Shown here: positions 23,817 through 32,192 of the stretch, piece after piece
How the letters are laid out: the number at the start of each line of letters is the position of its first letter
How positions within the stretch are numbered: the first letter of the stretch is position 1
Assembly (NCBI GenBank): GCA_041494805.1
Contig: JBGQBN010000044.1
Coordinates: forward strand, 1-35,004
DNA from: JBGQBN01 sp041494805
Lineage (GTDB): Bacteria > Acidobacteriota > Terriglobia > Terriglobales > Acidobacteriaceae
Length of the DNA: 35,004 nucleotides
Direction of reading: 5' to 3'
Translations under genes and position numbers: made by a program
Notes under the pieces: generated by a model
Databases searched by the model: none
What the model saw: the letters and a program-made list of their open reading frames with translations, nothing else
What the model was told of the DNA's origin: nothing

Positions 23817-24377
23817 ATGGTCCCCATCACCGCCTTATGGCTTCCGATCCTGCTTTCGGCCGTGATCGTCTTCGTCGCCAGCTCGATCCTTCACATGGTG
23901 CTCCCCATCCACAAGAGCGATTACCGCAAGCTGCCAGAGGAAGACAGAGTGCTCGACACCCTACGGGCGGCGGGCGTGACACCGGGCCGGACCTACCATT
24001 TCCCGTATTGCACGCACAAAGACATGAAATCACCTGAGGCAGTAGAGCGGTTCAAACGCGGACCAGTCGGCCTGCTCACTGTGATCCCCAGCGGACCGCC
24101 GGCGATGGGGAAATATCTGGGGCAGTGGTTCCTCTACTGCCTGGTGATCGGCGTTTTTGTCGCCTACCTGACCGGACGCACGCTGAGCTCCGGCACTCAG
24201 TACCTGGAGGTTTTCCGTGTGGCAGGCACCACGGCCTTCCTCGGATACGCTGTCGCGCAGATCCAAGACTCGATCTGGAAGGGCCAGTCGTGGGGCGTGA
24301 CGTTAAAGCACGTCTTCGACGGTCTGATCTACGGGCTGCTGACCGCAGGCACGTTCGGGTGGCTCTGGCCGAGGTAA
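23817..24377 (+). CDS. Small polytopic membrane protein of unknown function
   Basis: 186 residues from ATG 23817, preferred over a start at 23760 because AGGAGGA lies 3 bp upstream and the first helix begins right there. Four hydrophobic segments are visible (about 7-29, 102-122, 133-150, 163-184). After helix 1 comes a charged loop with HMVLPIHKSDYRKLPEEDRVLDTLR, then HFPYCTHKDMKSPE. The His/Cys content of this loop might bind a metal, but no known motif is complete. I do not recognise the family; similar proteins seem to occur in Acidobacteria. It stands alone between the TPR regulator and the HD-GYP gene, in the same direction as both. Confidence 0.75.
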   Translation: MVPITALWLPILLSAVIVFVASSILHMVLPIHKSDYRKLPEEDRVLDTLRAAGVTPGRTYHFPYCTHKDMKSPEAVERFKRGPVGLLTVIPSGPPAMGKYLGQWFLYCLVIGVFVAYLTGRTLSSGTQYLEVFRVAGTTAFLGYAVAQIQDSIWKGQSWGVTLKHVFDGLIYGLLTAGTFGWLWPR

Positions 24378-24682
24378 GCCTAAAGCTGCGCCCTGTTGAC
24401 GGGCTACCATTTTTCACGAATCCACTCTTTGTTGCCCAACGGGGAATCCGGCGCCCTGACGTGCGTTGACTTGCCTGGGGGTGCGGCCGTCTTGAGTTCC
24501 TGCTCTGGTTGACCGGCCTTCGTGCAGCTTCTGACCCAAACGGCAGCGATCAGCCTGAGGTGAAATCAGTCGGACGAACCGGCTTTCGTGATGCGTGCTT
24601 CTGGATTACGTAACCTCAGTAACTAGCTTTTGTTCTTATCCCATGCCACCCTTGGACCACATTCGGAAACAAGTGGGGCAGT
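24378..24682 (+). other. Intergenic region upstream of the HD-GYP gene with an imperfect direct repeat
   Basis: No gene is seen here. ACCGGCCTTCGTG (24512-24524) recurs as ACCGGCTTTCGTG (24578-24590), 12 of 13 identical. Each copy contains GG-N10-GC, the bare spacing of a sigma-54 promoter, but the flanking bases fit poorly. A palindrome TTACGTAA lies at 24605-24612. The region probably holds the promoter of the following gene. Confidence 0.35.
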
Positions 24683-25693
24683 ATGTTGTATCAATCACAT
24701 CAGTCAATCACGGGGACAATCTTGGTCGCCGATGATCAAGCCTCGAACCGCGAATTGCTCGAGGAACTTCTCACTGCGCAGGGATTCAAAGTAGTCACGG
24801 TGGCGGATGGAGCCGCAGTGCTGCAAGAACTGGCCAGAACGCAGATCGACCTGGTGCTTCTGGACGTGATGATGCCCTATCTCAATGGCTTCGAGGTGTG
24901 CGAGAAAATCAAGAGCAACCCGGATACGTACTTGATACCGGTCATCCTGGTGACCGCACTCTCCGACAAGCAGGACCGCATGGAAGGCATCAAGGCGAAT
25001 GCGGATGATTTCCTGAGCCGCCCGGTGGATCGCCCCGAACTGCTGGCTCGGGTAGGATCACTTTTGAAACTAAAGCAGCGCACCGACGAACTGGAGCGGG
25101 CTGAGTCGGTACTTTTTTCCCTGGCGCGGAGCATTGAGGGCAAAGATCCATACACGCACGGTCATTGTGAGCGTCTGGCAGAATATTCGGCTTGCCTGGG
25201 CGAACACCTGCAGCTTTCAGAGGACCAAATTATTGCACTCCGCCGAGCCGGAGTCGTACACGACGTGGGAAAAATTGCCGTGCCGGACGCCATCCTGTTG
25301 AAGCCCGGCCCTCTGACCCCGGAAGAGTGGAAACTCGTCCGGGAACATCCGGTGGTGGGCGAGCGCATCTGTGCGCCCCTGAAATCGTTCCGTCTGGTGC
25401 TTCCCATCATTCGACACCATCACGAGAAGATCGATGGCACCGGGTATCCAGATGGACTTCGAGGCGAGGCGATTCCAGTTACCGCCAGGGCGCTGCAAAT
25501 TGTGGATGTTTATGACGCGCTGACTACGGTGAGACCATACAAGCCGGCTTTTTCCATCACCGACGCGCTGCAAACCATGAAAGAAGAAGTGGCGAAGGGG
25601 TGGTGGGATCCGCACATTTTCGACCAGTTCGAGCAGTTGGTTCGGGATGGCACGGCCGATTTCCTATCTCGAGGCGCGGCAGCCGGCCAGTAG
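24683..25693 (+). CDS. Response regulator with HD-GYP domain (c-di-GMP phosphodiesterase)
   Basis: 336 residues. A receiver domain (about 12-130) has acidic residues D17-D18 and phosphoacceptor D61 (LVLLDVMMP). The usual lysine before proline is R113 (FLSRPVD). The output domain (about 140-330) carries the metal-binding and signature residues of HD-GYP enzymes: H193-D194 in VVHDVGKIAVPD, HHHEK (245-249) and DGTGYP (251-256). HD-GYP enzymes hydrolyse c-di-GMP, finally to GMP, and so lower the pool read by PilZ proteins; two PilZ genes lie within 6 kb. It is followed after 140 bp by the hybrid kinase, a likely phosphate source. The ATG has only a weak GGGG upstream. Confidence 0.92.
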   Translation: MLYQSHQSITGTILVADDQASNRELLEELLTAQGFKVVTVADGAAVLQELARTQIDLVLLDVMMPYLNGFEVCEKIKSNPDTYLIPVILVTALSDKQDRMEGIKANADDFLSRPVDRPELLARVGSLLKLKQRTDELERAESVLFSLARSIEGKDPYTHGHCERLAEYSACLGEHLQLSEDQIIALRRAGVVHDVGKIAVPDAILLKPGPLTPEEWKLVREHPVVGERICAPLKSFRLVLPIIRHHHEKIDGTGYPDGLRGEAIPVTARALQIVDVYDALTTVRPYKPAFSITDALQTMKEEVAKGWWDPHIFDQFEQLVRDGTADFLSRGAAAGQ

Positions 25694-25833
25694 AAGATAT
25701 CTGGAAAATTGACTACCTTGGTTCCGCGAAGGTTTGCCTGGTTATTTTGGCCCGGCGTGTCCGAACATTGCGGAAGCGCAGCTTGAATTGGGCGAACTAG
25801 AGTACGCGGACGCTACAGACTGAAGAGGGTCCA

Positions 25834-28710
25834 ATGACAACATCCACCAAGGTTGGAAAGTGGATATCCAAGAGCCGGTGGCGCCTCTACCTGTTATTTC
25901 TCCTGCTGCTGGTCCTGCCGATCGCTTTTTTTGCCTATTCCGTGGGCCGGGTGCTGAGACACCAGACCGAAACCCAGGCGGTTACGGAAAGCACCCAGAT
26001 TGCGCATGTCTCGGCGACTCTGGTGGAAGAGTACTTTCGCCAGAGCACCGCGTTCCTGGAATCGATTGCCACCCGTCCGTCCTTCCGGAAGGCCTGGATG
26101 GAGGGAGATCAGAAAATGGTGGAATGGAACTTGACACAAGCGCATGGCTTGCGCCCCGACTTCGCTTTTGTCAGCGTGTACGACCTTGATGGCACGTTGC
26201 GCGACATTTATCCACACCAGCCAACCATACTCAATCGGAATTTCTCATACCGTGACTGGTACAAAGGCGTAGCCCGGCAATGGAATCCTTACATCTCCGA
26301 GGTATATCAAACCGCGGTGGCACCGTATCAGCTGGTGGTGGCGATTGTGGTTCCCGTACGAGACACTGCGGGCACGCCGGTGGGTATTCTCATGGCTCCG
26401 TACGCGCTCGATACGATGAGCCGGCAACTGGTGGAGACCAAGCTCGAGGGCGGATGGACCATCTCGCTGGTAGACCAGAACGGTCATTTGTCCGCCCACC
26501 CGAACATAGACTCTTATGCCGCTCCCATTGACCTAAGCGGTTATGAGCCGGTCAAGCAACTGCGAAGCGCCAAGGCTGGCCAGGGGACATTCGTGCGTGA
26601 CGGCAACAACTTTTTTACCCGATACGAGCCAATACAGCCGTATGGTTGGGGAGTTTTGGTGGAACAGCCGTCGGCAGCCTTGCAACAAGGGGTTTGGGCG
26701 ATCGAACGGCAAGTCTGGCTTCTTGGGTTGGTGTTTGTTGGCGTCGGCCTAGTGGTGAGCACCTTCATGGGGTCACTCTATTCCCGGCTGGAGACGGGCA
26801 ACCGATTTATCAACCTTTCGGTCGACATGTTCTGTATTGCTGGTTTCGATGGATTCTTCAAGAGCCTGAACCCATCCTGGCAGACGGCACTGGGTTTTAC
26901 CACGGAAGAGCTCATGGCGAAGCCCTACCTGGAGTTCATACATCCGGAGGATCGTCCGGCCACGGTAGCGGAGGACATCCGGCTGCAGAACCGGGAGGTT
27001 ACGTTTGCATTCGAGAACCGCTATTTGTGCAAAGACGGGTCTTACAAATGGATGTCGTGGAACGCTGTTTCTGTTCCCCAGCAAAAACTTATCTATGCGG
27101 TGGCACGGGATATCACGGAGCGAAAAAAAGCGCAGCTGCAAATCGAGCAGCAGAACCGAGAGCTAGAGCTGCGCAACCGCGAAGTCGAACGCGCCACCAA
27201 GCTAAAGAGCAAGTTCCTGGCCACCATGAGCCATGAGCTGCGGACACCCTTGAATGCGATTGTAGGTTTTTCCGACCTTTTGGCCGAGGAGACCGCGGGC
27301 GAACTCACTGACAAGCAGAAGCGCTTCGTGGGCCACATCAAACAGGGGTCAGCGCATCTGTTGCAGTTGATCAACGACATTCTGGATCTCTCGAAGATCG
27401 AAGCCGGACAACTGGAACTGCGATGCGAAAACTTCCAGCTCAGCGATGCTTTGCCGGAAGTTCTTTCCACCATCCGTCCGTTGGCCATGGCGAAAAATAT
27501 CCAAGTGGAGCACAAGCTGAAGACGGAGCGGCCGGTGTATGCCGACCGGGTGCGACTCAAGCAGATTCTGTACAACCTGCTGAGCAATGCGGTCAAATTT
27601 ACACCCAGGGGCGGCCGGATCAGCATCGACTGCTTTGAGCAGGAAGACTTCCTTCACATCACGGTGACCGACACCGGGATCGGAATCCGGGCCGAAGATC
27701 AAGAAGCTGTCTTCGAGGAGTTCCGGCAAGTCGAGGGGGACGCAGGTGCCGCCAGTGAGGGCACGGGATTGGGACTGGCAATCACCAAGCGATTGGTGGA
27801 GCAACAAGGAGGCAAGATTTCGCTGGCGAGCGAATTGGGGAAAGGCAGCCGATTCACGTTTACGCTTCCGGCGGGGTACCAAGCATCCGAAGCTCCGCCC
27901 GTGAACCAATCGGCCATCCCGCGTCTGGTGGCGCTTGGGGGCCGCGGCAAGCCGCTGGTTCTGGTGGTAGACGATGAGGTTCCGGCGCGGGAGCTGATAG
28001 CCAGCTACCTGGAAGCGGAGTATCGGACGGCCATGGCCGAGTCTGGTACGGAAGCAGTCAAGAAAGCTCAGCAACTGCTGCCGGACGCCATCACTCTGGA
28101 TGTATTGATGTCGGGGGGGAACGGCTTTGAAACGCTGGTAGCGCTGAGAAAAAACCCGGAGACGGCACATATCCCCATCATTATCGTTTCCATCGTTGAC
28201 CAAAAACAGGTGGGATTTGCTTTGGGAGCGGCCGACTATCTGATCAAGCCGATTCGCAAACCGGTCCTTCTGGAAACGATTCGCAAGCATGTACCGACGC
28301 AGACCGATGATGACGCGGCGATTCTCTTGGTCGACGATGACCCGGGAACGCTGGACTTATTGCAGGAGACCCTGCGATCCGCCGGATACGAGACCCAGAG
28401 CGTGCAAAGCGGCGCGCGAGCTCTGGAGGTACTCTCTTCCAAGCTGGTGAGCGCGGTCTTGCTCGATCTACTGATGCCGGGGATGGACGGCTTTCAGGTC
28501 ATTCGCCACATTCGGCAGGAACCAACCTTGAAGGAGCTACCGATTCTGGTCATGACGGGTAAGAACCTGACGCAGGAAGAGGTGGGAGTTCTCAGCCGCG
28601 AGACCCAGGCGCTGCTGCAAAAGAATGGTTCCTGGCAAAAGCAGCTCGTGGCCGAGATTGGAAGAGTGGTTGGTAAGGGCAAGCAGGCGAAAGCCATGGG
28701 GCAGTCATGA
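25834..28710 (+). CDS. Hybrid sensor histidine kinase: Cache - PAS - HisKA - HATPase - REC - REC
   Basis: 958 residues. TM1 (about 18-41) and TM2 (about 293-315) bracket a periplasmic double-Cache-like sensor (FVSVYDLDGTLRDIYPH, NFSYRDWYKGV, GWTISLVDQNGHLSAHP). Such domains bind small molecules. A PAS domain follows (about 325-430, ending in ITERKKAQ), then a coiled segment and HisKA with the phosphorylated histidine H467 in MSHELRTPLN. The ATPase has N box NLLSNAVKF (near 583), DTGIGI (near 613) and GTGLGL (near 643). Two receiver domains follow with D756 (TLDVLM) and D878 (LLDLLMP). The stop overlaps the start of a stand-alone receiver gene (ATGA), its probable phosphorelay partner. GAGGG precedes ATG 25834. 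Confidence 0.93.
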   Translation: MTTSTKVGKWISKSRWRLYLLFLLLLVLPIAFFAYSVGRVLRHQTETQAVTESTQIAHVSATLVEEYFRQSTAFLESIATRPSFRKAWMEGDQKMVEWNLTQAHGLRPDFAFVSVYDLDGTLRDIYPHQPTILNRNFSYRDWYKGVARQWNPYISEVYQTAVAPYQLVVAIVVPVRDTAGTPVGILMAPYALDTMSRQLVETKLEGGWTISLVDQNGHLSAHPNIDSYAAPIDLSGYEPVKQLRSAKAGQGTFVRDGNNFFTRYEPIQPYGWGVLVEQPSAALQQGVWAIERQVWLLGLVFVGVGLVVSTFMGSLYSRLETGNRFINLSVDMFCIAGFDGFFKSLNPSWQTALGFTTEELMAKPYLEFIHPEDRPATVAEDIRLQNREVTFAFENRYLCKDGSYKWMSWNAVSVPQQKLIYAVARDITERKKAQLQIEQQNRELELRNREVERATKLKSKFLATMSHELRTPLNAIVGFSDLLAEETAGELTDKQKRFVGHIKQGSAHLLQLINDILDLSKIEAGQLELRCENFQLSDALPEVLSTIRPLAMAKNIQVEHKLKTERPVYADRVRLKQILYNLLSNAVKFTPRGGRISIDCFEQEDFLHITVTDTGIGIRAEDQEAVFEEFRQVEGDAGAASEGTGLGLAITKRLVEQQGGKISLASELGKGSRFTFTLPAGYQASEAPPVNQSAIPRLVALGGRGKPLVLVVDDEVPARELIASYLEAEYRTAMAESGTEAVKKAQQLLPDAITLDVLMSGGNGFETLVALRKNPETAHIPIIIVSIVDQKQVGFALGAADYLIKPIRKPVLLETIRKHVPTQTDDDAAILLVDDDPGTLDLLQETLRSAGYETQSVQSGARALEVLSSKLVSAVLLDLLMPGMDGFQVIRHIRQEPTLKELPILVMTGKNLTQEEVGVLSRETQALLQKNGSWQKQLVAEIGRVVGKGKQAKAMGQS

Positions 28711-29159
28711 ACACAGTTCTGATCGCCGAGGACAATGCCACGAACCGGGAACTGCTGCGCGAGCTGCTCGAAATGCGCGGCTATGCGGTCGTCGAAGCCT
28801 GCAACGGTCAAGAAGCGCTCGACATGGTTGAACAGACACGACCGGACATACTGCTGCTGGATCTCGGCATGCCCGTATTGGATGGCTTTGCCGTGGTGCG
28901 AAGGATCCGGGAAAATCCCCGGCTAGCTATGCTGCCGGTGCTGGCCGTGACTGCGTATGCCATGCAGGGAGACCGGGAAAAGGTTCTGAATTCAGGGTTT
29001 GATGGCTACCTGGCGAAGCCAATTAATGCGCGAGCCCTGGAGGGGGAACTCGACCGTCTTGCCAGTAAACCGGATGGTCAAAAGGCGTCTCGGAATCAAT
29101 CGCACGAGAGTCAGACGGGCACAAAGATACGGGCAGCGAACGCCGGCGATGACAAATAG
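28707..29159 (+). CDS. Stand-alone receiver-domain response regulator (CheY/DivK-like)
   Basis: 150 residues. The receiver spans about 1-120 with acidic pair E8-D9, phosphoacceptor D52 (LLLDLGMP), the T/A switch (VTAYAM) and K104 in YLAKP. A polar tail of about 30 residues shows no output domain. The start overlaps the hybrid-kinase stop by ATGA, so production is coupled. I infer that it relays phosphate from the kinase, perhaps to other modules of this signalling region. It ends 32 bp from the convergent REC-PilZ gene. Confidence 0.9.
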   Translation: MNTVLIAEDNATNRELLRELLEMRGYAVVEACNGQEALDMVEQTRPDILLLDLGMPVLDGFAVVRRIRENPRLAMLPVLAVTAYAMQGDREKVLNSGFDGYLAKPINARALEGELDRLASKPDGQKASRNQSHESQTGTKIRAANAGDDK

Positions 29160-29191
29160 GGGATGCCGTGATGCACTGTTTGGACCGTAAC

Positions 29192-29878
29192 CTAGCCAGG
29201 CTCTTTTTCCACCTCAGCTACAAACTCCCGGATCGCCTCTTGGTTCTGTGGACTGATCTTCGTAAATTGGATTCCTTGCCGCTTCTCACCGGCCCAGACC
29301 ACTGAACCAGCCACTTCGATCTCCGCTCCTGAACCAGGCAAGCGGAATGACAACTGCACGCTGTCCCCGGGCGGTAGGTTACCCACTTCGACCTGCATCC
29401 CCCCCAGACTGAGATTCCAACTCATCCCACGCGCCGTTCTTGAACCTACTTGCAAAACTATTTCGGTGTGCAGTGGAATCCGCATGTGACGGCGCCGATT
29501 CTCAAGCAGCCCTCCCCGCACGGTCCGGAACAAACTGCTTAGCCTTTGCCGGTACACGGGCTTCTGCAGAAAGAAAGTGGCTCCGATGGTGAATGCCTCT
29601 TGCATGGTTTGCCTGTCATCTCGTCCCGTCACGATAATGATTGGCGTAGATTTATTCCAGGAGGACTTGCGAATCCGCCGGGCAAGATCGAAGCCATGCA
29701 GCTTTGGCATTTCCAGGTCCAGGAAAATCCCGTCGAACCTCTCTTCATTTACCAGAGCGGCCGCCTTCTCGCTATCACTGACCGGGCGGACCTCGGCTTT
29801 GAGCGAGGTGAAAACCTCGGTCATCAATTCCAGGCTGGGGATGTCATCCTCCACAATGAGAAGCTTCAGCGATGCCAT
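29192..29878 (-). CDS. Response regulator with PilZ output domain
   Basis: 228 residues. The receiver domain (about 1-120) has E10-D11-D12, phosphoacceptor D54 (IFLDLEMP), T84 (IIVTGRDD) and K106 (LQKPV). The C-terminal PilZ domain (about 127-225) shows the c-di-GMP-binding elements RRRHMR (128-133) and NLSLGG (155-160), where N replaces the more common D. It therefore probably integrates a phosphorylation signal with c-di-GMP. It has no DNA-binding domain, so its effect is likely through protein contacts, for example in motility or polysaccharide export (inference). It is convergent with the receiver gene of the hybrid-kinase pair. Only a weak GGAC stands before the ATG. Confidence 0.9.
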   Translation of the reverse strand: MASLKLLIVEDDIPSLELMTEVFTSLKAEVRPVSDSEKAAALVNEERFDGIFLDLEMPKLHGFDLARRIRKSSWNKSTPIIIVTGRDDRQTMQEAFTIGATFFLQKPVYRQRLSSLFRTVRGGLLENRRRHMRIPLHTEIVLQVGSRTARGMSWNLSLGGMQVEVGNLPPGDSVQLSFRLPGSGAEIEVAGSVVWAGEKRQGIQFTKISPQNQEAIREFVAEVEKEPG

Positions 29879-29981
29879 ATGTCTGTCCGTTGCTTCGGCC
29901 CGCTAAATCGGTCAACGGGCTAGATCTCACTATGCAGATCGCAGAACGACGGATGCGGCTAAGCAGTTCAATGCTAGCAGC

Positions 29982-29991
29982 CAGTCGACTG
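29982..29991. repeat. Perfect 10-bp palindrome upstream of the REC-PilZ gene
   Basis: CAGTCGACTG, about 105 bp before the 29878 start. On the minus strand the larger context GGGCAGTCGACTGGCT has the GG-N10-GC spacing of a sigma-54 promoter but a poor -12 element. It could be an operator; evidence is weak. Confidence 0.25.
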
Positions 29992-30060
29992 CCCATGTAA
30001 GAGAGGATTATTGCACGCTATGCGTCAATGCGAGAATTGAAAATACGGGATTGTCTCGGA

Positions 30061-30078
30061 CGATCATCATAATGATCG
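30061..30078. repeat. Perfect inverted repeat between the two PilZ genes
   Basis: CGATCAT and ATGATCG arms (7 bp) around CATA. It lies about 185 bp upstream of the REC-PilZ start and beside a larger hairpin. It has the form of a dimeric regulator site. Confidence 0.4.
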
Positions 30079-30126
30079 AGGAGCCTGCCGCATTGCTGCC
30101 CGCCGGGGCGGTGCAACCGGCTCCTC
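30078..30126 (-). terminator. Large hairpin just downstream of the PilZ gene
   Basis: GAGGAGCC (30078-30085) pairs with GGCTCCTC (30119-30126), with further pairing inside (TTGC/GCAA and CCGCC/GGGCGG). It begins about 20 bp beyond the PilZ stop on the minus strand. No U tract follows, so it may be a non-canonical terminator or RNA 3-prime stabiliser. Confidence 0.45.
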
Positions 30127-30146
30127 CCACAGCGCAGAATGAACGC

Positions 30147-30500
30147 TTACTGGGGCAGCGATTCCAAAACATTCTCCAGCAAACGACGGTCCCCTGCACT
30201 CATCTCTAGAAACTGGATGCCGTTGCCAACCTGCGGATGTCGGGTGGCAACAATTCCCTTACAACATAGTCTTTCACCGTTAGCCCAAAGCGCGACCTGC
30301 AGGTTGGTGCCTTTCTCAAGTGTAAACATCATCTCCACGTAGCAGCCTCCCAGGCTGATATCAGAGGTTTTTGTGCGGATCGCTGCAGGGTCACCCTCCC
30401 GGCGCAGTTCGATCTGAACCCCCGCTTTCACACGATTGTGTTCTCTACGTTCCGCTGGACTGGTGTACGAGCCAATTCCGACAAGGTTTACGCTAGCCAT
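30147..30500 (-). CDS. Single-domain PilZ protein (c-di-GMP receptor)
   Basis: 117 residues, essentially one PilZ domain. The binding motif appears as RREHNR (18-23) and DISLGG (47-52), both intact. The cysteines C53 and C85-C86 are not part of the motif. AAGGAG lies 8 bp before ATG 30500. Upstream, an 11-bp sequence repeats in tandem (30530-30551). With the HD-GYP enzyme and the REC-PilZ protein it forms a c-di-GMP-reading group. The target process cannot be read from the sequence. Confidence 0.88.
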   Translation of the reverse strand: MASVNLVGIGSYTSPAERREHNRVKAGVQIELRREGDPAAIRTKTSDISLGGCYVEMMFTLEKGTNLQVALWANGERLCCKGIVATRHPQVGNGIQFLEMSAGDRRLLENVLESLPQ

Positions 30501-30529
30501 ATATTTCTCCTTTCTCCTATACCTCTCCC

Positions 30530-30551
30530 TTTACCACCTATTTACCACCTG
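30530..30551. repeat. Tandem 11-bp direct repeat upstream of the PilZ gene
   Basis: TTTACCACCT followed by A or G occurs twice in immediate succession (30530-30540, 30541-30551), 30 to 51 bp before the PilZ start. The period is about one helical turn, as for sites bound by a regulator on one DNA face. Confidence 0.45.
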
Positions 30552-30594
30552 TGATTGCTCTACCGCATCATTCTCATGCGCCGGTCACTTGCTG

Positions 30595-30639
30595 GCGCGG
30601 CAGCCACTCGCTCGAGACGTTGCGAAATGGCTGCCGCGC
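30595..30639 (-). terminator. Strong inverted repeat downstream of the lipoprotein gene
   Basis: GCGCGGCAGCCA (30595-30606) and TGGCTGCCGCGC (30628-30639) are perfectly complementary over 12 bp with a 21-nt loop. It starts 26 bp past the lipoprotein stop on the minus strand and lies upstream of the PilZ promoter region. There is no U tract. It is probably the transcript end. Confidence 0.55.
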
Positions 30640-30664
30640 TTAGGGGGTGGGGAGGGCTGCAACC

Positions 30665-32167
30665 TCACATCGGCGGCATCAAGTAGTCGCCTACCCGGCT
30701 CGCCACGAACGCAAAGGGCTGAGGTGCGCCGGCGTCGGATGCTGTGGGCGTCTGACTGGAGGAAGGGGTGGACGGATTGTAGTAGAACAGGAGACCGCGC
30801 ACCTGCAATGACTGGCCTTCGCTGATAGCGCCAGAAATACCGTGCAGGTCGGTCGTGGATCGCTGGTACACATGGACCGTCGTTGTGCCAGGGGTGGCGG
30901 CGTTCAGATACGAAGTGCCGTTCGCGTTCAGGACCAGGTCAAACATGGCGGCACCGTTCGCCCCTGCGATGTAGTTGGTTACCGTGCCGGTCAACGTCTG
31001 CTGCTGGAGTTCCACCACGGAGGCGTTAACAGAGCCCGTAGCATGGGCGTTCGCGCCCTGCCGGATCGCACTATGGCTGTTGACCGTGATCCGCTGGCCC
31101 GGCATGATTGAGCTCTGATCAAAACTGAACGGAAGCCCTTCCATGTCGAAGTCGCTGGTGTTGACGGTATAGGTTGTGCCACCAGCCGGGTTGAAAGTGA
31201 CGCTGCTGCCACGCAGAGCGTCCGTCGCTCCGTTACCGGTGCCAGTCTGTGACACCAGAGACATCTGCCCCGATTGGTCATAACCGGTTATCAGGCCTTC
31301 GACAGCAACTCCATTGGCACCAGAACCGAGATAGGTCACCTGCGAGGCCAACAAGGCGTTATCAGCCGAGGTCGAGCCTTTCACTTCGACCATCGCTCCA
31401 GTGAGGGTCGCCAGACTCGCGCCTTCAAACGAGGTGTTGTCGTCGGTCTGGAAAGTAAGCTGCATGCCGCTCAGACCCTTGGTCAGCGTAAAGGAGTTGC
31501 TGGTGGTCGAGGTCACCAATCCGATGACGTGATCGACTCGACCGTCCTCCGGGTGTTGGTCGTCGGCAGCCACTGCGGTCTGTGAGATCTTCATTACCGG
31601 AGGGTTCACAAAGACATAATTGCTGGCTAAGTCCAAATACACCGTGTTCGCGACATCTATTTCGATATTGACGATGGCCGGGTCCGCACCAATCGTGATC
31701 GTTGGATTTAGGTCCACCGTGAACGTCGAACCGGTGCTGAAATGTTTTTCGATGGGCTGGTTGTTAGTTGCCAAGTACGTCACTTCGGACTTGGACACGG
31801 ATACTTCCAGTTGGCTGAACTCTCCCTTGGGTACCTGGAGCACCACCAGCGGTTCGTTGCTGGAGGTCAAATGAATCACCTCAACCGAGCCCGGCTTCGG
31901 CAGCAGCTCAAACTTGGCTCCGGATGCAGATATAGCTTTGACAGAGCTAAACGTGAATCCGAGCGCGACAATTCGATCAGAAGGCGTGCCGCTGATTCTG
32001 ACTTGGACGCTGCTGCTTGCGTTGCTGTTGTCGATCGGCGCGCCGCCAGTGGAATCAAAGTTACTTCCGGCGCCACCGCAGCCGACTAACGCCAGCGTGA
32101 CTAAGGACAGCAGGGCCAGCTTGGCAGCGAAATTATTGAGTCTCGAAGATTTTTGTTCGGTAAGCAT
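30665..32167 (-). CDS. Lipoprotein with DUF4382-like N-terminal and DUF5666-like repeat domains
   Basis: 500 residues. The lipobox LVGC (C30) follows a hydrophobic stretch, so the protein is lipid-anchored. Residues about 50-200 (VQVRISGTPSDRIVALGFTFSS, VEVIHLTSS, YLDLASNYVFVNPPVMKIS) resemble DUF4382. The rest holds beta-rich repeats with DUF5666-like phrases (GLVTSTTSNSFTL, GAMVEVKGST, VEGLITGYDQSG, LTGTVTNYIAG, LQVRGLLFYY). The role is unknown; both domains are common in secreted or outer-membrane proteins of Acidobacteria. A good sigma-54 promoter lies 26-40 bp before the ATG, and an NtrC-type activator gene is divergent. This suggests that the lipoprotein is induced by that activator. 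GGGGGA serves as ribosome binding site. Confidence 0.75.
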   Translation of the reverse strand: MLTEQKSSRLNNFAAKLALLSLVTLALVGCGGAGSNFDSTGGAPIDNSNASSSVQVRISGTPSDRIVALGFTFSSVKAISASGAKFELLPKPGSVEVIHLTSSNEPLVVLQVPKGEFSQLEVSVSKSEVTYLATNNQPIEKHFSTGSTFTVDLNPTITIGADPAIVNIEIDVANTVYLDLASNYVFVNPPVMKISQTAVAADDQHPEDGRVDHVIGLVTSTTSNSFTLTKGLSGMQLTFQTDDNTSFEGASLATLTGAMVEVKGSTSADNALLASQVTYLGSGANGVAVEGLITGYDQSGQMSLVSQTGTGNGATDALRGSSVTFNPAGGTTYTVNTSDFDMEGLPFSFDQSSIMPGQRITVNSHSAIRQGANAHATGSVNASVVELQQQTLTGTVTNYIAGANGAAMFDLVLNANGTSYLNAATPGTTTVHVYQRSTTDLHGISGAISEGQSLQVRGLLFYYNPSTPSSSQTPTASDAGAPQPFAFVASRVGDYLMPPM

Positions 32168-32192
32168 TTTACGTCCCCCGGCATGTAGAAAG

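Noticed and set aside
27349..28290. Open frame of 313 codons on the minus strand
   Set aside because: Antisense to the HisKA/HATPase/REC part of the hybrid kinase; no domain character.
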